NCBI GenBank assembly: GCA_030549795.1
Contig: JAUQQO010000021.1
Location: 1 to 64,000 of the forward strand
Source: Pseudomonadota bacterium
GTDB lineage: Bacteria > Pseudomonadota > Alphaproteobacteria > Geminicoccales > Geminicoccaceae
Length of the DNA stretch: 64,000 nt
Reading direction: 5' to 3'
The notes under the pieces were generated by a model. The model was not told the DNA's origin. It made no database searches and saw nothing but the letters and a program-made list of their open reading frames with translations. Position 1 is the first letter of the stretch. Every line of letters starts with the position of its first letter. Below, in pieces: positions 46,772-54,958 of this stretch. The translations under genes and the position numbers were made by a program.

Positions 46772-48664
46772 TCAGGGTCGGATGTGTACCGAGGCGATGA
46801 GCGCCCGCACGTCCGGCATCAGCAGCGCATAGGGGCCGAAGGTAGCGGCGCGGAAGAGCACCCCGACGAGCTGGCCGTCAACGACGCGCAGAAGCGCAAA
46901 CGCGCGCTGTTCGATGCCCACATTGTGCTCGCCGAGGCGCCATTCGGCGCGCACAGCGGTGCCATTTGCGAACTCATCGGACGCGACGGAAAGGAGCTCG
47001 ACGAGATCTCCGCCGCCGCCAGAGAGGAGCACTCCGATGAGATCGACGATCTCCAGCGGATTCGCTCCCGAAGGCAGGCTGTGCGGGGCGGGAGCGGGGA
47101 ACATCCCGAGATCGACCACCGGCGTATCTTTTTGCGCCAGGGGTACTCCGGGGGGCACACCCTTGACCAACACCGTCACGTCCGCGCGCTTGCCGAACAG
47201 GCTCCAGGCATCGAACTGCTTGCCGGAGAGAGCGAGCCCGCGCGCGAGCGGGCTCGCTTTTTGGGTTGCCAGGCGCGGGCCGGTCTTCGGTGATCCCGGC
47301 GCGGGCGTTGGAACGGTAAACGGCCAGGAGCCCGTGGCGAGCCGGTATTCGAGCAGGGCGCGCTCGGGGGCGGCCGGAGCACGGGCGAGATAGTCACGGT
47401 AGGCGGCGGCAGCCGCGCTCTGCCGCCCCTCACGGTCGTAGACGAGAGCGAGGCTGCGCCAGGCGAGTGCGGGCGCGTCCGACTGCCGCACGAGTTGCTC
47501 GAGGCTGGTGCGGGCGCGCTCGAGCTCGGGCGGATCGCCCCGACGCAAAAGTTCTGCCCGCGCCCACAGGAGATCGGTCGCCATAGGCTCATAGGCGAGG
47601 AGATCCTCGATGAGCGCGCGAGAGGACGACCAGTTGCCGCGTCCGATCTCCTGCACGAGCCACAGCAGGCGGTGGCCTGCGCGCACCCCGGCCCATCCCC
47701 CCGCGCGTCGAGCTGAAAGCGGCGCGCGCAAAGGACCGGCACCGAGCTGCGCGTCGAGGGATCCGGGCTCGACGGGATGCACCTGGGAGAAGGGGCGCCA
47801 GTCCGGCGGCTGCACGGTTGCGCTGCGCTCGTGCGCGAGCCGTTGCCAAAGCGGCCCTCTCGCACCCGCGTCGAAACCGGCTTTCTCGAGCAGGGGGGTC
47901 GCCTCGCGCTCCGCTTCGATCTCGAGCGCGGGCGCAAAGGGAAGGAGCGCGATCTCGAGATCGACGTCGATCATCATCGGCCAGGCGGTGGCACCTTTGC
48001 CCAGCACGCCAATGGGAACGAAGGGCACCGCGAGCAGGAGAGGGGGCATGGCCACCGCGGACAGCATGGCCCCCGCCGTCGTGCCGACGACCCGCCAATA
48101 GCCGGCGACCGCGCTGCCGGCATAAGTGGGAAGGGCGAAGGGAGAGCCCACGGCGATCGGCTCCGGTCGCTCGACCATGCCGATGCGCGTGGTCTGCGGC
48201 AGGAGCGCGCGCTGGGCCGCCTGCACGGCGCGCAGCCGGTGGCCCAAGCGATCGTGCGCCAAGGCGTGCGCCAAGAGTGCTGCGAGTTCACCTTCGTCCA
48301 CCACCCGCAGGAGCGCTCCCGTCGAGAGTTCGATAAGGCCGTTGGGCCATGCGGCGACCGCCGGCAGCGGCGATTGCCACAGCTGAACCTCGAAGTGCGG
48401 ACAGCGCGGCGCATCCAGCTGGCAGGCCACAGCACGGATCGTCTGGTCCAAGCGCGGGTCGGCGACCCGAAGCGGAGCATGACGCCGTCGCGCGGCGAGC
48501 CGTTCGCCCACGAGCGCGAGATCGGCCTCGCCTAGGGTGAGCACGTCCTCCAAAGGCTGTTCGCGCCAGGCTTCGGCTTCGATGGTCTGCAGCGACGGTT
48601 GCGCGCAGGCGGCGAGCAGCGCGGCGAGCAGGAACGGGGCATGGGCGAAGCGGTGCCGGTTCAT
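46772..48664 (-). CDS. Lipoprotein related to M48 peptidases, catalytically inactive, with TPR-like region
   Basis: 630 residues with a lipoprotein signal (LLAAC, Cys20). The M48-like domain contains GELAALLAHALAHDRLGHR: where active relatives have HExxH, this has H133-A-L-A-H137, so the catalytic Glu is Ala and peptidase activity is not expected. A hydrophobic stretch around residues 190-225 may be membrane-embedded. Residues about 330-450 are TPR-like, and the C-terminal 100 residues form a beta-rich domain. The ATG at 48664 has GGGAG at 7 nt. An in-frame GTG at 48670 would form a GTGA overlap with the upstream lipoprotein gene. The two genes are certainly one operon. Confidence 0.75.
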   Translation of the reverse strand: MNRHRFAHAPFLLAALLAACAQPSLQTIEAEAWREQPLEDVLTLGEADLALVGERLAARRRHAPLRVADPRLDQTIRAVACQLDAPRCPHFEVQLWQSPLPAVAAWPNGLIELSTGALLRVVDEGELAALLAHALAHDRLGHRLRAVQAAQRALLPQTTRIGMVERPEPIAVGSPFALPTYAGSAVAGYWRVVGTTAGAMLSAVAMPPLLLAVPFVPIGVLGKGATAWPMMIDVDLEIALLPFAPALEIEAEREATPLLEKAGFDAGARGPLWQRLAHERSATVQPPDWRPFSQVHPVEPGSLDAQLGAGPLRAPLSARRAGGWAGVRAGHRLLWLVQEIGRGNWSSSRALIEDLLAYEPMATDLLWARAELLRRGDPPELERARTSLEQLVRQSDAPALAWRSLALVYDREGRQSAAAAAYRDYLARAPAAPERALLEYRLATGSWPFTVPTPAPGSPKTGPRLATQKASPLARGLALSGKQFDAWSLFGKRADVTVLVKGVPPGVPLAQKDTPVVDLGMFPAPAPHSLPSGANPLEIVDLIGVLLSGGGGDLVELLSVASDEFANGTAVRAEWRLGEHNVGIEQRAFALLRVVDGQLVGVLFRAATFGPYALLMPDVRALIASVHIRP

Positions 48665-48666
48665 CC

Positions 48667-49416
48667 TCACGCTCCCGGTTGGTCCAAAACCGCCCGCACA
48701 ACCGTATGCGCGCCGGCGGCATCCATCAGGCTCGGGCTCGGATCACCGGCGACGAAACCCCGCATGCCGACGATCTTGCCCTCTTTGAGATCGACGAGGA
48801 TCGCGATGGCGGTGGCGACGCCGAAGAAGTGCGTGGTCGAAAGCCCCGCTGCAGCCGCATATCCCGCGCGTCGGCGGTTGGTCGCGCGCAGCGTTTCGGT
48901 CGCCCGGCTCTCGCGCAGGAACAGAAAGAGCACGAAATCGGCCCCGATCGGCTCGGCCAAAGCGGTAATCGCGCCAGCCGAGAGGGGGGTCGCCTCGATC
49001 TTCGGCCCGCCGCTTCTTTCCTCGGCGGCACGCTCGAAGCCGAAGCGCAGCGGCCGCAGCGTCGCGGTGAGGACGAGATCGCGCAGCGCATCGAGGGCGC
49101 GCTCGCGCCGCGCATCGGGCGGGGGCGGAAAGCCCACGAGCGTGACCCCGCGGTTCATGGCGATGGCGCTCACGGCGGGCTCGACCTGCGCGCGCGCTTT
49201 CTGCGTCCAGAGCGCGCGCGGCACGGGCAAGAGCGCCGAGCCGAGCTCGAACACTTCGACGTCGACCACGGGCGCGAGTGTCCGACCGCTCGCAAGGGCG
49301 AGCAAAGGGCCGGCATGCTCGCGCGGCATGCTCGTGAGTTCGCTCGCCTCGCGCCCCACACAGGCGGCGAGCAGGATCGGCGCGAGCGCCATCAACGAGC
49401 GGAGCTTTGGTCTCAT
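48667..49416 (-). CDS. Hypothetical lipoprotein
   Basis: 249 residues with a lipobox (LLAAC, Cys19). The mature part is alpha/beta with VVDVEVFELGSALLPVPRAL near the front and IGADFVLFLFLRESR around residue 157, then an Ala/Gly-rich hydrophobic stretch (AGYAAAAGLSTTHFFGVATAIAILVDL) and VGMRGFVAGD. This reminds me of the GNA1162/CsgG-like lipoprotein group, but the match is weak and I do not assign a function. It precedes, and is coupled to, the inactive M48-like lipoprotein; an FNR-like promoter lies directly upstream. Confidence 0.65.
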   Translation of the reverse strand: MRPKLRSLMALAPILLAACVGREASELTSMPREHAGPLLALASGRTLAPVVDVEVFELGSALLPVPRALWTQKARAQVEPAVSAIAMNRGVTLVGFPPPPDARRERALDALRDLVLTATLRPLRFGFERAAEERSGGPKIEATPLSAGAITALAEPIGADFVLFLFLRESRATETLRATNRRRAGYAAAAGLSTTHFFGVATAIAILVDLKEGKIVGMRGFVAGDPSPSLMDAAGAHTVVRAVLDQPGA

Positions 49417-49454
49417 GGATCGTGGGCGACCGATGGTGTTGTGTCGATAAACTC

Positions 49455-49496
49455 AAAATAGCTTCGATCCGCCGCACCGTGTTTGACTTGGATCAA
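49455..49496 (-). promoter_or_regulatory. FNR/FixK-like promoter of the lipoprotein pair
   Basis: TTGACTTGGATCAA at 49483-49496 (plus orientation) matches the FNR/FixK consensus TTGAT-N4-ATCAA with one mismatch. A -10 hexamer TATTTT occupies 49460-49455 on the minus strand, predicting a transcript start near 49448. The centre of the box is then exactly at -41.5, the class II activator position. The lipoprotein ATG is 32 bp further. All by eye. Confidence 0.5.
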
Positions 49497-49544
49497 AGAT
49501 CTCGCGCGCCTTAGCGGCGGATCGCGTGCGTGTGGGCGGGGGCT

Positions 49545-50903
49545 TCAGCCGTACATCTGGGCTGGGAGCCAGAGCACGAGTTGTGGCCAGATGAACACCA
49601 TCGCCACCGCGAGTAGCTGGAGGAGGACGAAGGGGATCACCCCGTGGTAGATATCAACGGTCGTAATACTGCGCGGCGCCACTCCGCGCAGATAGAAGAG
49701 CGAGAAGCCGACCGGTGGGGTCAAGAAGGAGGTCTGAAGACAAAGCGCGAACAGGACGACGAACCAGGTCGGCTCGAAGCCGAGATCTTTGACCACAGGA
49801 GCCACAAGCGGTAAAATGATGAGCGTGATTTCGAGCCAATCGAGGAAAAAACCGGCTATAAAAGCGATGAACAAGATGAAGATCACGATGCCGTTGGGAT
49901 CAAACGGCAACGCCTTGAGGGTCTCGGCAATCAGCTCGTCGCCGCCAAGCGAGCGCATGACGAGCGCGAAGGCGGTAGCACCCAGGAAGATGCCGAAGAT
50001 GAAGGCGGTGGTAAGTGCCGTTTCGCGGCACACCTCGCGCAAGGTGGCCCAATTGAGCCGGCGGTTGGCGGCTGCGAGCAGCGTGGCGCCGAAGGCGCCC
50101 AAGCCCGAGGCCTCGGTGGGGGTGGCAATACCGGCGAAGATCGAGCCCAGAACGGCGAGGATGAGAAACAGCGGCGCGAGCACGGAGATCAGCGTGTCGC
50201 GCACGAGCCGCCAGGTGATGGGCTCGAGGTTGGGCGGATGGGGTGCCGCCCTGGGAAAGAGGATGCCGATGAGAATGACATAGACGAGATACAGTCCGCC
50301 CAACAGGAGTCCGGGGAAGACCGCACCCATGAAAAGATCGCCGACCGACAGGCCGAGCTGGTCGGCCATGATCACGAGCATAATCGAGGGTGGGATGAGG
50401 ATGCCAAGCGTACCGGAAGCGGCTACCACCCCACTTGCCAGTTTCTTTGAATAACCTTGCTCGAGCATCACCGGCAACGAGAGCACCGACAAGAGCACGA
50501 CCGAAGCGCCGACGATGCCGGTGGAGGCGGCGAGGAGGATGCCGATCAAGACCACGGTGAGCGCGAGGCCGCCGTTGAAGCGCCCGAAGAGCGTGACGAA
50601 GTTGCGCATCATGCTCTCCGCTACGCCCGAGCGGTCGAGCATGAGGCCCATGAAAACGAAGTTGGGCAGCGAAACCAGCACCCAGTTCTCCATCTGGTTC
50701 CAGATGCGATCGACGATGATCGCGAACCGTGACCAGTCGGAGAGCATGAAGGTGTCGACATCGAAATAATGCGAAAGGACGATACCGACCCAGGCGAAGA
50801 CGAGGCTGAGGCCGCCTAGCAGCCAAGCGACGGGAAAACCAGTGAAGAGCGAAAGGATGAAGGAAGCGAGGAAGATGACGACGATGATCTCATAAGCGGG
50901 CAT
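49545..50903 (-). CDS. dctM: TRAP transporter large permease DctM (system 1)
   Basis: 452-residue DctM-type subunit with about 12 helices. It drives substrate uptake across the inner membrane with a sodium or proton gradient. Landmarks are FTGFPVAWLLGGLSLVFAW near the N-terminus, the ASGTLGILIPPSIMLVI motif and LTPPVGFSLFYLRGVAP near the end. The variant resembles the branch with a long loop after helix 2 (DVDTFMLSDWSRFAIIVDRIWNQMENW), found in mannitol/chloroaromatic-type TRAP systems. It is the last gene of a dctP-dctQ-dctM operon. Confidence 0.94.
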   Translation of the reverse strand: MPAYEIIVVIFLASFILSLFTGFPVAWLLGGLSLVFAWVGIVLSHYFDVDTFMLSDWSRFAIIVDRIWNQMENWVLVSLPNFVFMGLMLDRSGVAESMMRNFVTLFGRFNGGLALTVVLIGILLAASTGIVGASVVLLSVLSLPVMLEQGYSKKLASGVVAASGTLGILIPPSIMLVIMADQLGLSVGDLFMGAVFPGLLLGGLYLVYVILIGILFPRAAPHPPNLEPITWRLVRDTLISVLAPLFLILAVLGSIFAGIATPTEASGLGAFGATLLAAANRRLNWATLREVCRETALTTAFIFGIFLGATAFALVMRSLGGDELIAETLKALPFDPNGIVIFILFIAFIAGFFLDWLEITLIILPLVAPVVKDLGFEPTWFVVLFALCLQTSFLTPPVGFSLFYLRGVAPRSITTVDIYHGVIPFVLLQLLAVAMVFIWPQLVLWLPAQMYG

Positions 50904-50933
50904 GGCGGGTCGCGGCGTTTGCGGGGGCGCGGA

Positions 50934-51551
50934 TCAGGTGGAGGGCCTGGGGGTCGGATAGCCGAACAGCAGCGCGGTCACCCGCAACAGCCGTGCGATC
51001 GCGGCCAAGAGCAACAAGGAAAAGCCCCAAATGATGAAGGACTTGGGGATCCAGCGGTAGGGCAGGCCGCCGGGTGCGGCGGACACCTCGTTGAGCCGCC
51101 AGGAGCGCAGGACGAAGGGAATGGCTTCGACGATCACCGCCAAGCAGAAGGGAATGAGCAGGAACAAAAGCCCAACGAGTTCGATCCAAGCGCGCGCGCG
51201 CAAGGGCAAGCGTTCGGCAAGCACGTCGATGCGCACGTGGCGGTCGGTGACGAGGGCATAGGAGAGGGCGAGAATAAAGCCGATGCCGTAGATATGCCAT
51301 TGGATCTCTTCGAGCATGATCGAGCCGCGCCCGAACACGTAGCGCAGCATCACCGCAAAGACGATGACGGCAACGAGCAGGACCCACAGAAAGGCTACGA
51401 CATAATTGGTCTTGAGCACCACTGCTTCGAGCAGATCAGAAGCAGTGGTGCGTGGCAGCGCAAAGTGATGACGTTCCTCGAGTTCATGGAAGACTTTTTC
51501 GGCCAGTTCGCCGACGTTTTCCGCTTTTCTCGGTTCGCTGTGCGCCGTCAT
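50934..51551 (-). CDS. dctQ: TRAP transporter small permease DctQ (system 1)
   Basis: 205 residues with four membrane helices and a long charged N-terminus of about 45 residues. The conserved FGRGSIMLEEIQWHIYGIGFILALSYALVTDRHVRIDVL is the DctQ signature. It pairs with DctM to form the membrane complex. It is placed 60 bp after dctP and 30 bp before dctM. Confidence 0.92.
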   Translation of the reverse strand: MTAHSEPRKAENVGELAEKVFHELEERHHFALPRTTASDLLEAVVLKTNYVVAFLWVLLVAVIVFAVMLRYVFGRGSIMLEEIQWHIYGIGFILALSYALVTDRHVRIDVLAERLPLRARAWIELVGLLFLLIPFCLAVIVEAIPFVLRSWRLNEVSAAPGGLPYRWIPKSFIIWGFSLLLLAAIARLLRVTALLFGYPTPRPST

Positions 51552-51611
51552 CGCCTGGCATCCTCGACCGGGGCGGCCGCACGCGATGGCGGCCGCCCGC
51601 AGATCGCCCGT

Positions 51612-52676
51612 TCAGCCGCGCGGCAAGAAGCCGTAGCGCCGCCAGGGCGCGTGCGCCGCTTGGAAGGCGAGTTGCGATTCGTAAACCTTTTTGAACAGCG
51701 GGTCCTTGGCCGCTTCTTCCGCCATCACCTCTTCGGTCGCCTTTTTGAAGGCGGCCAGGATCTCGTCGCTCCAGCGCACGAGCTTGACGCCCTCTTTTTC
51801 GAATTTGGTGAGCATCGGGCCCTGCAGTGCTTCCGCCTTGGCGATGGCCATGGTCACCGCCGCCGTGCAGGTGGTCTCGATGAGCGCCTGGGTTTCTTTA
51901 TTGATCGAATCCCAAGCCTTCTTGTTGACGTAGAGATATTGGCTCGTCGACGGCTGGTGCCATCCGGGCAGGTAATAATATTTCGCAACCTTGTAGAAAC
52001 CGAGCTGCTCGTCGACGGTAGGCAAGGAGAATTCGGTGCCATCGAGCACGCCCTTTTCGAGCGCCTGGAAGAGCTCGCCGCCCGGGAGCAGGGTCACCGA
52101 GGCGCCGAGCTTCTGCCAGATCTTGCCACCTAAGCCGGCGGCGCGGAACTTGAGGCCCTTGATCTGATCGAGCGAGGTGATCTCGAAGCGGAACCAACCC
52201 GAGGCCTCGGGGCTGATGGTGCCGCAGAAGATCGGGTGCACATTGTGCGGACGATAGACTTCGTGCAAAAGCTCCTTGCCGCCGCCGAAATAGAACCAGG
52301 CCGCGAATTCCCAGGGCTCCATGCCAAAGGGCACCGCGCCAAAGAGTGCCGAGGCCGGCACTTTGCCGATCTCGTAGCCCATCCAGGTGTAACCGGCTTC
52401 GATCTTACCTTCGCTTACCGCGTCGAACACGCCGAGGGCGGGGATCATCTTGCCGGGCTCGAAGATCCGCAGATCGATCTTGCCTCCGCTTTGGATCTTC
52501 AATTGTTCGGCGACCCAGGGCATGGTGTCGCCAAGCGCCGTCAGATTCGACGCAAAGGCCATCGGCACCGGCCACCGCACGCGATCGAAATCGGCTGAGG
52601 CCGGCTTGGCCAACACCAGCGAACCAGCCAAAGCCAAGCCGCCGATGGCAGCGGCGACCACATGCGACCAGGTCAT
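51612..52676 (-). CDS. TRAP transporter substrate-binding protein (system 1), 2-oxoacid (TakP)-like
   Basis: 354 residues with a signal peptide (residues 1-28, ending KPASA). The binding-protein fold shows PGKMIPALGVFDAVSEGKIEAGYTWMGY, FRAAGLGGKIWQKLGASVTLLPGGELFQALEKGVLDGTEF (containing the conserved Arg of TRAP receptors) and YYYLPGWHQPSTSQYLYVN. The GWHxP segment resembles TakP, the alpha-keto acid receptor, so a 2-oxo acid is a reasonable guess, not a proven substrate. GGGAGG lies 7 nt before the ATG at 52676. Confidence 0.9.
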   Translation of the reverse strand: MTWSHVVAAAIGGLALAGSLVLAKPASADFDRVRWPVPMAFASNLTALGDTMPWVAEQLKIQSGGKIDLRIFEPGKMIPALGVFDAVSEGKIEAGYTWMGYEIGKVPASALFGAVPFGMEPWEFAAWFYFGGGKELLHEVYRPHNVHPIFCGTISPEASGWFRFEITSLDQIKGLKFRAAGLGGKIWQKLGASVTLLPGGELFQALEKGVLDGTEFSLPTVDEQLGFYKVAKYYYLPGWHQPSTSQYLYVNKKAWDSINKETQALIETTCTAAVTMAIAKAEALQGPMLTKFEKEGVKLVRWSDEILAAFKKATEEVMAEEAAKDPLFKKVYESQLAFQAAHAPWRRYGFLPRG

Positions 52677-52710
52677 GGTTGCGCCTCCCAAGGGTTCCGC
52701 ACGCCATCCG

Positions 52711-52738
52711 CTATAAGCACGACCGTCTTGCGCCACAA
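52711..52738 (-). promoter_or_regulatory. Candidate promoter of TRAP operon 1
   Basis: TTGTGG at 52738-52733 and TTATAG at 52716-52711 on the minus strand, 16-bp spacer (17 if TATAGC is taken), 35 bp before the binding-protein start. Confidence 0.4.
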
Positions 52739-52763
52739 GCACAAGCGGCCGCAGAGGAGCCGT

Positions 52764-53426
52764 TTAGGCGGGGGCGACGAAGATTTCGACCCGACGGTTG
52801 AGTTGTCGACCGGCTTCGCTGTCGTTTGGGGCCCGTGGCTCGCGCTCCCCGCGACCCTCGGCCACAAGACGGGCGCGCGGCACCCCGCGCGCGACGAGCG
52901 CGTCGACCACGGCTTGCGCGCGCCGCAGCGACAGCCCCTCGTTGTACGCTTCTGACCCGATGGAATCGGTGTGGCCGACCACAGTCGCAAAGGATCGATC
53001 GTATTTGATGAGGATCTGCGCGAGCTTGTCGAGCGTGGGCGCGAAGGCGGGTTTGATATCAGCGCGATCGAAGTCGAACAAGATCTCGTTTTGTAAGGTG
53101 ATCTTCAAGAGATCGTCGCGCACGCGCTCGACCTCGACACGGCCGGCTTCCTGTTCGCGCGCGAGGACCTGTTTGAATTCCTCCTCCTGGCGATCGAAGA
53201 GATAGCCGATCGCCGCTCCCGCCGCCGCTCCTACGGCAGCGCCGAGCGGCACGCCCTTGCGGTCCTTCTTGGCCAGCACGGCACCGGTGACCCCGCCCAC
53301 CACCGCACCGGTGGCAGCACCGACTAAGGTCTTATCATAGGCGGTTGCGAGCCGACGCTCGCTATCAGCGCACCCAACAAGGGCAAAGGCGAAAAGAAAA
53401 CTCAGAAGTACGCGCACCATGACCAT
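52764..53426 (-). CDS. OmpA-family lipoprotein with glycine-zipper segment
   Basis: 220 residues. A lipoprotein signal (FALVGC) is followed by a Gly-zipper region (about residues 35-80, VGAATGAVVGGVTGAVLAKK and PLGAAVGAAAGAAIGYL), a short helix, and a C-terminal OmpA domain (about 110-220) with ILFDFDRADIKPAF, VVGHTDSIGSEAYNEGLSLRRAQAVVDAL and NRRVEIFV. The OmpA domain binds peptidoglycan, so the protein tethers the outer membrane to the wall (YiaD-like). The ATG at 53426 has GAGGAG upstream; a second ATG 6 bp later is possible. Confidence 0.9.
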   Translation of the reverse strand: MVMVRVLLSFLFAFALVGCADSERRLATAYDKTLVGAATGAVVGGVTGAVLAKKDRKGVPLGAAVGAAAGAAIGYLFDRQEEEFKQVLAREQEAGRVEVERVRDDLLKITLQNEILFDFDRADIKPAFAPTLDKLAQILIKYDRSFATVVGHTDSIGSEAYNEGLSLRRAQAVVDALVARGVPRARLVAEGRGEREPRAPNDSEAGRQLNRRVEIFVAPA

Positions 53427-53510
53427 GTACCCGAACTCCTCGAGTTGGCGATGGATGGCACCCGAAGCGTCTTCCCTTTCGAACGGGCGGCCCGGGCGCA
53501 CGGATTCGAA

Positions 53511-53590
53511 CCTGGCCTCTGGTTCACGGCCGAGCTGCTGCGGCGTGCACCCCATGCAGCCGCCGTGCCGGAGGGAATGGGGAGGCCAGG
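53511..53590. other. 80-nt self-complementary element between divergent genes
   Basis: CCTGGCCTC (53511-53519) pairs perfectly with GAGGCCAGG (53582-53590). Inside, CACGG (53525-53529) pairs with CCGTG (53563-53567), CGGC (53541-53544) with GCCG (53559-53562), and TGCA (53546-53549) with TGCA (53555-53558) around loop CCCCA. It could fold as a long branched or bulged hairpin in RNA from either strand. On the plus strand it is followed by pyrimidine-rich sequence and then the propeller gene; on the minus strand by the OmpA lipoprotein gene. No known riboswitch was recognised. Confidence 0.5.
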
Positions 53591-53668
53591 GCGCGAGCCT
53601 CTTACCCTCTTGCTCTTTTGATGAGACATAGCTGATAAACGCCAAATGCATGACCGAGGGAGGCGCCG

Positions 53669-54958
53669 ATGTCCGACGCTCGTTTTGCTACATTATTGCA
53701 TCCTACCCGACGCCAGGCGCTGTTGGCCGCGGGTTTCGCCACGCTGGCCCTGGCCGCACCCCGGCTCGCCGGCGCGCAGGCTGGCGTAAGCCCGGTGTTC
53801 GCCCTGCGCGGCGACGGCAAAGTGGTCGTGATCGATCCCGCAACCGACACGATCGTCCGTACGCTCGAAACCGGCGGCAAAGGTGGGACCCTGGGGGCGC
53901 TCAACAAGGACGGCCGGCTGCTCTTCGTCGCCAATAATGCCGCCGGGCAGCGCACGCTGACAGTCGTCGATACCGACAAGCTCGACCTTCTCGCCCAGCT
54001 CGAGACCGGCAACCGCCCGAAACATCCGGTACTCTCACCCGACGGCCGGCTCATCGCGCTCAACCATTCGGGTCTCGACGACGGCAAGCTGCGCATCACC
54101 TTCATCGACGCCACAGCCGCCAAACCGGTGCGCACGGTCGAGCTCCCGGTCGAAAACACGACTGGTCAGGGCGATGCCAGCATGCACGGCAGCTGGTCGC
54201 CGGATGGGCAGCTCTTCGCCATCGGTTCCTATTTCGACAATGCGATCTTCTTGGTAGGGCTCGACGGCTCCTTTACCAAACTCGCTTCAACCGGAAATCC
54301 GCACTATTTCGATTGGTTCGGCCGCGAGATGTGGGTGGTGGTCGAAGCACCGGAGCCCAAGGCCGAGGGGGCGGCGACCCAGATCCAGATCTGGAACGTG
54401 CGCGATCCGGCCCAAGCCAAGCTCGAAGCGACGCTCGTGATGGGCCGCACCGCAAAGGAAAGCGAGCTCCTCGACCGCATCGAGGGCCACCACGGCGTCT
54501 TCACCCAGGACGGGCGCCACTACGTGGTTTGCAACCGCGGCAGCGGCAAGGCGCTGGATGGCACTTCTGTTGAAATCTGGGAGCGAGCCTCGCGGCAGCG
54601 GGTAGCGGCGCTCGACTGTGGGGCGGCCGGTGTGGGCCACGCCTATTTGACCCCCGACGGCCGCTATGCCGTGCTCACCCAATACAACGACACCAAGCTG
54701 CCGATCCTCGATCTTCAAGACAAGAAGATCATCGCCACCATCGATGCCGGCCAGGGTGGACATCTCGGCCACGCCGCCTTCGCCGCGGGCAAGATGTACG
54801 TCAACAACCGCAAGGCCGATGAGGTCCTGGTGATCGATCCCAAGAGCTGGACGATCATCAAGCGGATCCAAACCGCAGCCGGCGGGCAAGCGCAGGCGAT
54901 GGTGCTCGCCGCGCCCTATGGCGTCTTCGAGCGGGTGGTAAACCCCTATCTCGCGTGA
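53669..54958 (+). CDS. Tat-exported YVTN-type beta-propeller protein
   Basis: 429 residues. The N-terminus HPTRRQALLAAGFATLALAAP (Arg pair 14-15) is a twin-arginine-type signal with cleavage near residue 38 (AGAQA), so it folds in the cytoplasm, possibly with a cofactor or metal, before export. The mature part is a seven-bladed propeller with repeated VVVIDPATDTIVRTLETGG and LSPDGRLIALN blades. Several His recur at blade starts: MHGSWSPDG, NPHYFDWFG, EGHHGVF, VGHAYLTPDG and GGHLGHAAF, suggesting metal binding. It is coupled (GTGA) to a CobW-like GTPase gene. Relatedness to the AztD zinc chaperone type is a hypothesis from context. Confidence 0.8.
   Translation: MSDARFATLLHPTRRQALLAAGFATLALAAPRLAGAQAGVSPVFALRGDGKVVVIDPATDTIVRTLETGGKGGTLGALNKDGRLLFVANNAAGQRTLTVVDTDKLDLLAQLETGNRPKHPVLSPDGRLIALNHSGLDDGKLRITFIDATAAKPVRTVELPVENTTGQGDASMHGSWSPDGQLFAIGSYFDNAIFLVGLDGSFTKLASTGNPHYFDWFGREMWVVVEAPEPKAEGAATQIQIWNVRDPAQAKLEATLVMGRTAKESELLDRIEGHHGVFTQDGRHYVVCNRGSGKALDGTSVEIWERASRQRVAALDCGAAGVGHAYLTPDGRYAVLTQYNDTKLPILDLQDKKIIATIDAGQGGHLGHAAFAAGKMYVNNRKADEVLVIDPKSWTIIKRIQTAAGGQAQAMVLAAPYGVFERVVNPYLA

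Noticed and set aside
53495-53520. tRNA-like T-loop sequence GGTTCGAATCC on the minus strand
   Set aside because: The T-stem does not pair beyond two base pairs, and no matching acceptor stem, D-arm or anticodon arm is present around it.
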